Below, piece by piece: positions 19,801-28,909 of a DNA stretch of 64,000 nt. Under the pieces are notes generated by a model. The model saw only the letters and a list, made by a program, of their open reading frames with translations. It was not told the DNA's origin and did no database searches. Location of the stretch: contig JBCAQO010000007.1 of the NCBI GenBank assembly GCA_039111635.1, positions 62,001 through 126,000 on the forward strand, read 5' to 3'. Every line of letters starts with the position of its first letter. Positions within the stretch are counted from its first letter, which is position 1. The DNA is from Heterobasidion occidentale (Eukaryota > Basidiomycota > Agaricomycetes > Russulales > Bondarzewiaceae). The translations under genes were made by a program, and so were the position numbers.

Positions 19801-21311
19801 TTCCTTCCTTCATGCGTACGTTGTTATATCCTGTATCGACATCCATTAGTGAAAAGTACACGGCTTCGGCTAGCAGGTCCAGTAACTCTTGAATAATCGG
19901 CAAAGGGTACTTGTTCTTGATCGTTATTTCATTGAGTTTGCGATAGTCCATTACTGGTCGTAGTTTCCCATTCTTTTTCTTGATGAAGAAGAATGGGGAC
20001 GCCATGTGCGATTTGGATTCTCTGATGAATCCTTTCTGGAGGTTTTCGTCTATGAATTTCTTGAGTTCCACTTGCTCTCCAGGGCTAAGACTGTATAGCT
20101 TAGGTTTGAGCGAGTGATCCATTCCTTCCTTGATCTCTATTTTGTGATCCCAAGGTCGAGAGAGCGGTAGTTGTCCCTTTGGTCGACCTTCGAAAACCTT
20201 CCTATAATTCCAGTATTCCTTCGGCACTATTTCTTCGAAGGATAGTTCGGGTTTCCCTTTGGCGGCTTCTTCTGCAAGCCTTTGCGAGTTGGTGTGCTTT
20301 GTTTGTTTCCCTGTCGGTGCTTTGGCAGGTTTGCTTCCTTGAGCCGGTGTGTTGGCGTATGGAAGTTCCGTGGTTTCGGCGCGATGTATATCGATGCCTT
20401 CTTCGGAGTCGTTGTATAATTCCAGTGCCTGTAATGTTCCCGTATCTAGGCATCTAACGAGGTAGACTCCATCTTCTTCAAGATCCTTGGAGGGAAGTGC
20501 CGGAAGTCCGTCACCGTCCTCCGGAACGTCTTCTTCAGCCCATGTCGGAACCTTATAATTTCTGGTTCGGGCCTTCAGACGTTCGGCATTCAACCTTCGA
20601 GTTGTGAACTCCGGACTTGTAGGTATTGTCCCGCGGATGTGGTACTGTGGTGTTTCCCACTTTCCGGCCTGGTACTGCTTTTCCCGCTTTTGCACTGGTA
20701 TTGAGTAGTCGCCCGTTTGCGGTACTGTTTCCATGCGCCGTATGCTTGGTTTAGGACGTCCTGGTTTTCTTGTAGCTCTTCTAGCTTTTACCGGTCCTCC
20801 TTTTATTTGGCAAGAGGGCGGGCATCTGGTAAAGTGTAGCCCGTAGGCATGCCAGTCGACTTCTGGGTTATGTTCTAATAACCAGTCGGTTCCTAGAATG
20901 ACGTCCTCTTTTCCTATTTCCGCAATATAGAATCTCGCTGATTCTGTATGCGCCCCCTTTTTCACCTAGAACCTGTAATTTGAGGTTGGCGAATCGCGTA
21001 ATAGGTCCTCCCTTGAACTCGGTGTTCTGGACCGTACTGACTGGGATAGGGGTGGGGGTTTTGTGTGTAGTGATTCGATGCGCTTCTACGAAGCGAGGGT
21101 GCATGAAGATTCCAGTGGCTCCACTGTCCACTAGTGCCTGTGTAGCAGCTTTTCTATTCTTGCCTATGAGCATTGTCTCGAGTCGGAGGGATGGTGCACC
21201 ATGTGATTTCATTTCCGAAAGATACAATACATCTGGATGTCCATGCTCTTGGTCAGCATCTTTACTGGCCAGAGGAGCGTACCGATTTCCTGCAAGAATC
21301 CTACTCTCCAC
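16824..21311 (-). pseudogene. pol: Pol of element B: protease, RT, RNase H, integrase, chromodomain (several frameshifts)
   Basis: Domain order is complete. Protease has ALVDSGATGIF (about 21120-21150). RT has RPVMDYRKLNEI and YMDDILVF (about 19640). RNase H follows. Integrase has a HHCC finger (HDNLAAGHPG ... CAICQSTKND), catalytic Asp in TMDFITDLP, Asp in SDRGTQF and Glu in ATERMNQELEQ. A GPF/Y module (KRFGPFEITDTIG) and a chromodomain (ILQYLIKWKGYPESDNSWEA) follow, then about 130 residues of Lys/Glu-rich tail. Compared with copy D the frame is broken by short indels near 20955, 19585, 19500, 19277 and 19132. Pol lies one base back (-1) from gag. Each frame between indels is conserved, so inactivation is recent or an assembly artefact. 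Confidence 0.9.
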
Positions 21312-21334
21312 ATCCGCTGCCGATGGGAGAGGCC

Positions 21335-22354
21335 TTAAAAATTCTTCGAGTCGCTAAAGGCTCGAACTTCCTCGATTTCTTCCATGCTGAGTCCCATCAT
21401 CATCTGGCAGATGTGGTTGACTCTGTTTTTTCCTTCTTCGACGTCTTCATCGTCGAATTGTCCTTCGTCCATTTCTGTTTCGCGCACCGGTCTGCGACGG
21501 GGGGGTTGGAATCTTCTCTTGGGTCGAGAAGGACAGTTGCGCGCCATATGCCCGGGTTTCTTGCAGAAGAAGCACTTGCCTTCTTTGGCAAGTCGATCTC
21601 TCTCCGCCGGGGTAAGCTTCTTGAAGCGAGTTCGGACAGCATCGGCCTCCATTTCTGCTGCGTCTACATCCATAGGTTCGTATTGGGGCTCCCTGTCGTT
21701 CCGTGGTGGTGCCCTTTCATCGTAAAAGGTGCGCGGAGTGTAAATTTGGAATTTGCCCTTTCGGAGGTTGTATGCTCGGTCCCTTGCGATGCGCATTCTT
21801 TCGTGTTTTTTGGCCTTCTCGACTAGTTCTTCCCATGTCCCATCTGCAGAGGGATCTTCATAAATTCCTTTTGCCAACTCCCACTTGAGTCCTCGCAGGA
21901 AATGGGTTTTCTTGGTTTCTCCGTCTACACCAGCAAGTGCTGCGAGCTGTACAAACAGCTGAAGGTAGGTGTTAAATGATTCTTTTCCTTGATTGACTCG
22001 GGCCAGTTTGTCGCGAGCATCGGCTTCTTTGTTGAACTCCTCGAAGTCGGTGGCTATCTTTTTGCGGACGGATGTGAAGCCGACCGTGTCTGCCCAAGTA
22101 TATCTGTTCCAATCCTTCAACGTGTTCCTGGCCTGAGTGAAGTTTCTTGCCCATATCCCTGCCGAGCCTTCCTTCATATACGATAGAGCGTAAGCGATTT
22201 TGGCAAATTCGTTCGCATAATCCTTCTTCCTAGCCAGGAACATTAAATCGATTTCGTGGAGGAATTGCTCGGTTCGTTTTCTGTTTCCATTGAAGGTGGT
22301 GGGTTTGGCCATAGCTGGTCCCTTGGACTCATTACCTCCAGTATCTGTCGACAT
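21335..22354 (-). CDS. gag: Gag of element B (339 aa from the internal Met)
   Basis: The intact frame starts MSTDTGGNESKGPAMAKP. The central capsid-like region includes FLHEIDLMFLARKKDYANEF and WNRYTWADTVGF. An acidic/basic linker precedes a single CCHC knuckle (CFFCKKPGHMARNC) and an Arg-rich stretch. The product ends DSKNF at a TAA. The stop overlaps the pol frame at GAATTTTTAAGG, where a -1 shift would carry ribosomes into protease. The true N-terminus may lie upstream, since in copies A and D the gag frame continues to a TAA about 530 nt earlier. Confidence 0.88.
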   Translation of the reverse strand: MSTDTGGNESKGPAMAKPTTFNGNRKRTEQFLHEIDLMFLARKKDYANEFAKIAYALSYMKEGSAGIWARNFTQARNTLKDWNRYTWADTVGFTSVRKKIATDFEEFNKEADARDKLARVNQGKESFNTYLQLFVQLAALAGVDGETKKTHFLRGLKWELAKGIYEDPSADGTWEELVEKAKKHERMRIARDRAYNLRKGKFQIYTPRTFYDERAPPRNDREPQYEPMDVDAAEMEADAVRTRFKKLTPAERDRLAKEGKCFFCKKPGHMARNCPSRPKRRFQPPRRRPVRETEMDEGQFDDEDVEEGKNRVNHICQMMMGLSMEEIEEVRAFSDSKNF

Positions 22355-23671
22355 TGTATCGGGCGGGGGCTCTGGATCGTCAGGTGGTTCCGGATTTCCA
22401 CTTGGTGCTTCAAAATACTCTGGTTCGGGGACAAATTCCGGTGTTGTGGCTCGGAAGTCTTCTTGGGGAGTGGTTTCCTGTAAGGGGGATGTAGCGGGCG
22501 TGTTTCTTCTAGAGATTCGACTTCCACTGGCTGTTCTCTGGGTAGAGTATGTATGTGCGGTCTTGGCGAGTCACGATGCCTATTTGCTGGTGATTCAGGC
22601 TTGTCGAAGGTCTTTCTTGCGACGTAGTCCTCGACCTTAACAAGGTGTAGGTCGGGTCCTGCGTGGACTGTTTTTTCTGCCCAAGTCGGGTATTCGTATC
22701 TGCTTTCTCCTCGTTTTGTGAAGAATCCGGTGAGGATTCCCGCGTAGTAGAAGTGTTCTTTCCTTTCGTCGTAATAAAGTTGATCTTTGTCGACGTCTTC
22801 GGGTAAGTCCCCGTAGACTTCTGCTGGGTCTGTTCTATAGCCGGGAGGATATCCCGCTGCGACTTCGTCCGTTGTTTTATTCTTTGAAGAAGAAGGGTAC
22901 TGCCTGTCTTCTTCCTGCCTGTAGTGCTTCCTGTAAGTCTGGGTCCCTTTTGATAATTTCGTTGATGGAAATATCAATTTGGTCGATGAGCTGGATGATC
23001 TCGGAGAATGTGTGTCCCGAGATGAGGGTTCGGAGATGATAAGTTTTGTGGGCGAACTCTCCTCTTCTGACAATAAAAACAATCCCTTCAATTTCTGTTC
23101 GGACTGGTGGGGAGTTAGGAGCTTCCAGTGTGTTTTCCTAGGTTGAGGAGAAGGTCCAGTGGATGAGGATTGAGACGTGGTCTCTGTTCTCCTTGGTCTT
23201 GACAAGTTCCGCTCTGATTCCGTCTGTGTCGATATTCCTTGCGATGGTTCTTCTGAGATCGGGGATAACGGCGACGGGGAAGTCGTCTGGTCTTCCGTCG
23301 TGTATCTCGACGCAGTTCCTTGCTCTGATGACGTCGGGCTCTCCGTTGTCCGTGAGGGTGAACGGTGTCTTTGGTTCGTTGACGAAGCAAATCCCGGAAA
23401 ATCTATATCCAGTTTTGAGGAGGTCTATAAATATTTCGGGTGCTTGTTGTAGTCTGAGTGTGGCTATTCCTGAATAAACCTTTCCTGGGTTCCGGTGTCT
23501 TGCGACTTCTATAGCTCCGGGATGGTTTATTCTTCCTTGAGGAGTCGCTGCTGGGGTGGCCGTTAGGTTTACCCTGTTGGCGATTGCTAGAATGTTGTTG
23601 ACTGATGAGAGAAAGAGCTGTCGCTGCTGGGGATCCAGCTTGAATAGAGTAGGGATAAAAGAGCTCGTTCA
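22355..23671 (-). other. Leader reading frames of element B (frame-disrupted)
   Basis: This is the equivalent of the leader described for copies A and D. The TAG (23142-23140) and TAA (22879-22877) are kept. Short indels, for example one T lost near 22535 and two bases lost near 22877, put the parts out of phase with gag here. The segment DEVAAGYPPGYRTDPAEVYG to about YVARKTFDKPESP is clearly the same protein as in copy D. Confidence 0.55.
23662..23671 (-). promoter_or_regulatory. Putative self-priming primer-binding site, element B
   Basis: TGAACGAGCT on the minus strand, two bases inside the 5' LTR, is exactly complementary to AGCTCGTTCA at 24124-24115 in the same LTR, which is the predicted RNA 5' end. 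Confidence 0.7.
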
Positions 23672-23724
23672 AGTGTTAGGTCGGAGACCTATCACGTGCA
23701 CCGATGCACGAAGGGGTCCCTAGG

Positions 23725-24051
23725 CTAAACCTCCACTGGTTCGTATAGTCGTAGACTCCAATGGATGAAGACGATGGATCGTCTTTGGGCTCTTTCGAGG
23801 AACTCGGGGTCGCTGTCGGCTTTGTTCTCGAAGAGATTGAGAAGGTGATCTTCGAGGTCTTCTCGATGATGAGGAGGAACCGGATGATCTTCTCCTGTCC
23901 AACAGATGACACGAGGGGGTGTCCAACTGAGAACGCGGTAGGCGGCTAACCCGGTATAGAAGCGGATGAGTAGAGGGAGGGGAGGGAAGGGAGACGAGTC
24001 CAGCGCTTCGTCAGACCGTGCAAAGAGGTTCTCAGATCTGACAGAGATCAC
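23725..24051 (-). CDS. LTR-internal ORF, element B 5' LTR
   Basis: The 108-codon frame lies between the predicted RNA start (24124) and the inner LTR edge, so it would be the first reading frame of the genomic transcript. The frame is open, without ATG, right back to the predicted start. The product is similar to the LTR-internal ORF of element F: FYTGLA, an Ile-x-Cys...Gly...Val-Pro-x-His core, and a C-terminal Phe-Ile...Trp. Confidence 0.5.
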   Translation of the reverse strand: MISVRSENLFARSDEALDSSPFPPLPLLIRFYTGLAAYRVLSWTPPRVICWTGEDHPVPPHHREDLEDHLLNLFENKADSDPEFLERAQRRSIVFIHWSLRLYEPVEV

Positions 24052-24114
24052 GAAGCGTGGGCTAGGAAGGTAGCCAGACGCCGGGTGCAGTGCAGAGATC
24101 GAGTGTATTACAGG

Positions 24115-24155
24115 TGAACGAGCTGAGCTTCTTAGAAGCTCATCTTGGCTATTTA
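24115..24155 (-). promoter_or_regulatory. LTR core promoter of element B
   Basis: TAAATA (24155-24150) is followed 31 nt later by AGCTCGTTCACC (24124-24113). The spacing fits TATA-directed initiation, and the same 12-mer lies 31-33 nt after TATATATA in the LTR of element F. Confidence 0.6.
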
Positions 24156-24507
24156 CGCACAGAAGTGTCTAGGGCAGGATCCAGATCTGGTCCGTGCGCT
24201 TCTCAGGTACCGAAGTCAACGATCGAGATCTGTAAGCTAGAATACCTCATCGACCTGCCATATAACCAAGTATAGTAATCCGATCACTAATGTCCATCCA
24301 CATCTTCGATCGATCAAGAACCAGGAACGGGGGTCAGGAACCAATGTCTGTCCACATCAAGAATCAGGAACCAAAGGTCAGCGTTCATGCATCAGCATGT
24401 AAATGGTAAGGAGTCATGGAAAGCGGTCCGAGTCTGCAACAAGTCCGAAGCACTTGACCAGCCCATCCATTCACGTGCGAAGCACGTGTTAGGACGCGGT
24501 CCTAACA

Positions 24508-27500
24508 CTTAGGGACCACATCATAGCAGGAAACAGGGAAGACCCCTGGCTATTGGAAATACTGAAACAGGTCAATGAACTCGGACCAAGATCCCTCAAG
24601 AAAGGCTTGCAGGAATGGAACGAAGAGGACGGCCTCGTACTACATCGCGGAAAGGTTTACGTACCGTCAAACGGAGAACTACGAAGGGACATAATCAAAC
24701 GGCATCACGACAACCGAACAGCGGGACATCCAGGAGTTAGAGGTACCCTGGCGTCAGTCGGTCAAGACTATACTTGGCCCGGAATGTCTAACACGGTACA
24801 ACAATACGTGGAAGGATGCGCAATATGTCAATCAACAAAGAACGACACACACCCGACAATGGTGCCGTTACAGCCTACGGAGATACCGGACCGACCATTC
24901 GGAACAATCACAATGGATTTATTACAGATCTCCCGGAGTCAAATGGATACGACTCAATACACGTGGTCACGGATCGGTTAACGAAGACAACGATCATCAC
25001 CCCTTGCAAGAAGACGATCGATTCCGACGGAACGGCGAAATTACTCTTAGATCACACATGGCGACGGTACGGATTACCGGACAAGATAATTTCGGACCGC
25101 GGAACACAATTTGCGTCTAAAGTAGCACAGGCGCTACTAGAAGAATTAGGAATCAAGTCATCCCTTAGCACGGCTTACCACCCACAGACGGATGGAGCAA
25201 CAGAACGGATGAACCAGGAACTGGAGCAATACCTCAGGGCATTTTGCAGCTCCACACAGGACGACTGGGCCGAACTTATTCCCTATGCAGAATATGCCCA
25301 CAACTCACACCAGCACTCGGCGACAAAGATCTCGCCGTTCGAGCTCCTTCATGGATACCAACCAAGAGCTTACCCTGCAATCGTCTGAAAAACACAAATG
25401 TACCCACTGCCGACAAGCGCCTAGAACTGTTAAAGAAAGCACAGCAAGAAGCAAAGGCCAGTTTGGAAATTGCAGCAGAATCCATGAAGACTCAGCACGA
25501 CAAGTTTGGGGTAGAACTTCCCCCATTCAAGAAAGGCGATCAAGTATGGCTCGACGGAAAGAACATACACACGGATCACCCCTCGGAGAAGTTAAGGCCA
25601 AAAAGATTTGGGCCATTCAAGATTTTGGACACCATAGGAACGGTTAACTATCGCTAGAGTTGCCGAAGAATTGGAGGAAGATACACAACGTCTTCCATGC
25701 CTCGCGGTTAACCATGTACAAGGAGAACACCACTCACGGTCCAAACTATAGGAAACCTCCACCCGACCTCATCGAAGGACAGGAAGAATTTGAGGTCGAA
25801 AGAATTATAGCATCCCGCCGCTTTGGACGTTGGAAGACCCTACAATACCTAGTCAAATGGAAAGGGTACCCGGAATCCGACAACTCATGGGAATCAGCGG
25901 ACGCGGTCAAGAACGCAAAGGAGGAAGTGAGTGACTTCCACAGGAAATACCCACTGGCAGTCCGAGGCATGGAGCCGTCTACTCGGGAATTACAACTCGC
26001 ACTCGACAGAAACCAGATAGTGGAACTGTGCGACAGACAAATTCGGCTAATGAAGACCTCGGCAGGGAAGAAACTACTCGATGCAGGTTTAACGGTCAAA
26101 CAAGCGGAGACCACAATACAGGAAGAAACCTCGAGACGAAAGCTGACGCAGACATCAGCAGGAAAGAAACTACTAGGCGCAGGACTAACGGTTAAACAGG
26201 CAGAAACCGCTATACAGGAAGAATCCATAAGGCGCAAGTTACTCGTTCACCCAATAGGGAAGAAACTACTAGCCACGGGAGCCACGGTCGCACACATACG
26301 AGCATCCATGGTGGATGAAGAATACAGGCGAAGGCCCAGGAAAACAAAGCTAGGAAGACGGCTCCTAGCTACCGGTGCAACACCGGCGGAAATCAGGTTG
26401 GGACTCAAGAAAGCCCAACCATTGTTACCCAGTGGACAGATCATTATGCATCGACAAGGGAAGAACCTCACCTACGACACGGAGAGTCTAGGAAAGAGCA
26501 CTCAGACGAATAAACGCGAACGCGCTCAGGAAACGAAGGTGGCCCCTTCCTCTTCCTCTCGCACATCGACATATTCCCCTGGAGTCAAACACGAGTCAAG
26601 GAAATCCCAGAAATCAACATGGGCCAGGAAGAATGCGGATGAACAAGTATCAAATTGGAGATACCACGCAGTCAAGGACCTGGAGAGACAAATGACCAAG
26701 GGACTCGCTTGGAAAAAAGATTCACTTCGTCAAAATGCCGACGAAGATGACGGATCAGAAGAAGGCTCGGTCCACACACCGGAATTAGGAGACACGTCTT
26801 ATCAAAACGCCGATGAAGACTACATGGACGAAGGCTCGGATTACTCGCCGGACGGAGAAGAATACGAAGACGCCATGGACCTAGACAGCGTCAATGGAGA
26901 ATGGAGGAAAGGACCCCTCTCCACGAACCCCGAAGAAGAAGAAGGGACAGGATCAGAAATGTCCTACTCGCCAACAGGACTCACCCCTTCTTCCGCACCC
27001 GCAAAACGAACGCCCCCCACACCATACACATCATATGGAAGCGGCGCCTGGTGCGTCTCGGCAAGAGACATCGACTCAGACGAGGACACACCCCCTCGTA
27101 CCCCTAGTACCCCCGACTCTGACGGAGATATACAGATAACCTCCGAAGACGAGCAACTAAAATTCGACATGGCCGAAGAATTAGGAGACCTATCAATTAA
27201 AGACACCCCTGGATGGCTACCAGGTGGCATGGATATTGACAGTCTAAACATGCACACAGAACGGCCAGCGCTATCTATTACGATACCGCAGGAAACAGGA
27301 TACCCTACGCCCCACTCGAGCACAGCGGGCAGTGCTTCGACGAACGAAACCCCTTGGAGAACCACTCCAACCAGCGAATTGTTATGGAAGGACACCGACA
27401 GTAATCTTGGCCGATTAACTAGCGATCCCAATGCCATGGACACCAGAGATGATCTTGGCCGATCACCTATCGCGGAGTTGGAACCAGAAACATCCAGAGA

Positions 27501-27708
27501 GGAACAGCGATGGCAAGAGATTCAAACCCAGCAGATTGGCCAAGCAGGACCAAACGAAGCAGGACCTATATTAGAGAGCCCTACGCGCGGAATCTCCCCA
27601 CTCTCCCTTGACCACCCTCTACTCGCACCCCCTCTACTAGACAGCAAGTGGTACAATAACCCAGAGCTGTACCAAGATCTCTCTTTGACCCCCAAAGAGA
27701 ATGCCTGA
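24508..27708 (+). pseudogene. pol: Pol C-terminal half of element F with a long repeat-bearing tail
   Basis: Integrase HHCC finger (HHDNRTAGHPG ... CAICQSTKND), catalytic blocks (TIT MD near 24915, SDRGTQF, ATERMNQELEQ), GPF/Y (KRFGPFKILDTIG) and a chromodomain (KTLQYLVKWKGYPESDNSWE, about 25835-25895) are all present. Breaks are a frameshift near 24920, a TGA plus 1 nt shift near 25388, and a TAG near 25657. From 25660 the frame is open for 682 codons. After the chromodomain come four repeats of 32-36 residues built on GKKLL-x-x-G-x-T (about 26050-26430), then a long acidic, Ser/Thr/Pro-rich tail with two QNADED motifs. The tail is far longer than that of element B. Confidence 0.85.
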
Positions 27709-27922
27709 CGAACGGAACCCACGCGTTGCCATATACAACGCAGTCAAAGTCATGCTCGAACTCGCGCTCCGCGCTCTGCAAGACATTGACACATACGCAC
27801 ACACACCGTCGGAACCATCCCCTCAGGTTTTCCCTACCAGTCCTGAGTCCTCCTCATCACCGTCTTTACCGTCACTCCCGGTTCCACCTATGCCACGCCC
27901 ATCGACACCGGCTAGACGCTAG
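27701..27922 (+). CDS. Micro-ORF overlapping the pol stop, element F (73 aa)
   Basis: The ATG at 27701 lies inside the last pol codons (AATGCCTGA), overlapping the pol stop by 8 nt. The N-terminus MPDERNP is followed by a helix (VAIYNAVKVMLELALRALQ) that aligns with the VAVYTVVATLALTAV segment of the family B micro-ORF, but it is amphipathic rather than a membrane span. A Pro/Ser-rich tail follows. Its position is conserved between families; the function is unknown. Confidence 0.5.
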   Translation: MPDERNPRVAIYNAVKVMLELALRALQDIDTYAHTPSEPSPQVFPTSPESSSSPSLPSLPVPPMPRPSTPARR

Positions 27923-27952
27923 TCAAACCAACGTCCCGGACCACGCATCATT

Positions 27953-28081
27953 ATGCTTCCCCCTTCGCCTGACTCACGCCTAGTCGATCCCCACTCTATC
28001 ATTGCAAAGCACTACCCGACTTCTGCCTTGGCCTACATATCGCACAACCCAACCGACCATTACCCATTGCGCTATATGTGA
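27953..28081 (+). CDS. Small ORF before the polypurine tract of element F (42 aa)
   Basis: ATG 27953 to TGA 28081 encodes MLPPSPDSRLVDPHSIIAKH and 22 more residues with a Tyr/His-rich end. There is no homologue in B, D or E, so coding status is doubtful. Confidence 0.2.
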   Translation: MLPPSPDSRLVDPHSIIAKHYPTSALAYISHNPTDHYPLRYM

Positions 28082-28092
28082 GGCCGAGGTTA

Positions 28093-28104
28093 GAAAGGGG
28101 GTGG
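28093..28104 (+). promoter_or_regulatory. Polypurine tract of element F
   Basis: GAAAGGGGGTGG lies directly before the LTR start TGTTAAGA. The same GAAAGGGGGT core is present in element E. Confidence 0.8.
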
Positions 28105-28404
28105 TGTTAAGAGCCGCTCATAACACATGATATATGATCACCTGATCATATGACACGCGGTCTATGACCAACGGATACGACCTATACCCGGTGACCGACC
28201 CCTTGACTTCACCAGCAGACATTGAGTTATCTTATCTTATCTTTCGTTCCTGGATTAACGATCAGTTACATCACTGACATCATTGATTGCATCATGCTTC
28301 TCTGATCGCATCATAGATTACATCATTCCGATCGTTGATCGTTTGCTTCTATTTGGTGCCTTGAGCACAGACCTTCTGTAGATCTTGCCCTAAAGCGGAT
28401 CGCA

Positions 28405-28449
28405 TATATATAGAACGAGCCAGATACCTGTATCGCCAGCTCGTTCACC
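28405..28449 (+). promoter_or_regulatory. LTR core promoter and RNA-start motif of element F
   Basis: TATATATAG (28405-28413) precedes AGCTCGTTCACC (28438-28449) by 31-33 nt. The 12-mer is identical to the one in the family B LTRs although the surrounding LTR sequences are unalike. Confidence 0.6.
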
Positions 28450-28560
28450 TTTGTTACTCCCCACCTGTTCTTACTCTTGACCTTTGGTACTAGCCATACC
28501 TCTGCTACATCATAGTCTTTGCCAATAGGCCAGACTCTTGATTGTCAATAGAACATCTGC

Positions 28561-28863
28561 TTGAGCATCGGTTTGACTTGCCCTGCGCTTCTCTCTATCA
28601 TCATCCTCAACCACTCAGTCGTCATCTCAATACTGGCTGAGTTCTACACAGGACTAGCAGTATTCTATCTCGACTTTAGTGGGCAGCATATCTACTGCCA
28701 TCCGGGTCCGCATCAGGTCGTACCCGCACATCTGTGGGAAAACCTTTGTGCATTCCTGGAAACACGATACCATCACGAATCTCTCGTACATCCCGAAATA
28801 CGCACACAAGTAGCCGCTGGTGCCTTTATCGGACGTACTTGGATTTGGCACGTCCCTCAGTGA
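28561..28863 (+). CDS. LTR-internal ORF, element F (100 aa)
   Basis: The frame is inside the LTR, downstream of the predicted RNA start. It contains EFYTGLAVFYLDFSGQHIYC, then Pro-Gly...Val-Val-Pro-x-His, a Leu-rich helix ending FLE, and a C-terminal FIGRTWIWHVP. The order and spacing match the family B LTR ORF (FYTGLA, Ile-Cys, Gly, Val-Pro-x-His, Leu-Phe-Glu, Phe-Ile, Trp). No domain is recognised. Confidence 0.5.
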   Translation: MSIGLTCPALLSIIILNHSVVISILAEFYTGLAVFYLDFSGQHIYCHPGPHQVVPAHLWENLCAFLETRYHHESLVHPEIRTQVAAGAFIGRTWIWHVPQ

Positions 28864-28909
28864 CTCAGGAGCCTCCTGACACATCACGTGCGAAGACCAG
28901 GTCTTAACA

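Larger units (their letters stand above)
14113..24507 (-). mobile_element. Full-length Ty3/gypsy chromovirus, family B
   Basis: This 10.4 kb element has 834 bp LTRs at 14113-14946 and 23674-24507. Order on the minus strand is LTR, self-priming site, leader ORFs, gag, protease-RT-RNase H-integrase-chromodomain, a membrane micro-ORF, a zinc-knuckle ORF, polypurine tract, LTR. By eye the LTRs differ at roughly ten positions or fewer, implying a recent insertion relative to copy A. Pol and ORF3 nevertheless carry several 1-2 nt indels. The 5 bp flanks (ATCAG on the left, CTTAG on the right) do not match. The left flank is element E pol and the right flank is element F pol, so this is a recombinant rather than a simple insertion. 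Confidence 0.93.
23674..24507 (-). repeat. 5' LTR of element B (834 bp)
   Basis: The partner of 14113-14946. The outer end contains CACGTGC/GCACGTG and TTAGGAC/GTCCTAA hairpins; the inner end contains TAGGTC/GACCTA and CGTGCA/TGCACG hairpins. To its right (24508) the sequence is plus-strand pol of element F. Confidence 0.95.
24508..28909 (+). mobile_element. Ty3/gypsy chromovirus, family F (3' part, plus strand)
   Basis: The element begins abruptly at 24508 just before the integrase zinc finger and runs through integrase, chromodomain, a long C-terminal extension, two small ORFs, polypurine tract and 3' LTR. Its integrase is close to that of B (same blocks, many substitutions), while the C-terminal extension and LTR are quite different. 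Its 5' half and 5' LTR are missing. On the right it abuts the interior of element D at 28910. Codon 25387 and the region near 25388-25660 carry stops or indels. Confidence 0.88.
28105..28909 (+). repeat. 3' LTR of element F (805 bp)
   Basis: Termini are TGTTAAGA...TCTTAACA, a perfect 8 bp inverted repeat. Near the ends are further palindromes: ATATGATCA/TGATCATAT on the left, TCAGGAG/CTCCTGA and AAGACC/GGTCTT on the right. It has a TATATATAG box at 28405 and AGCTCGTTCACC at 28438. Confidence 0.92.

Noticed and set aside
24508..24514. CTTAGG at 24508 and TTAGG at 28910 as a target duplication around element F
   Set aside because: The left copy is part of the pol coding sequence of F (Leu-Arg of the conserved block), not a flank, so the match is coincidental.
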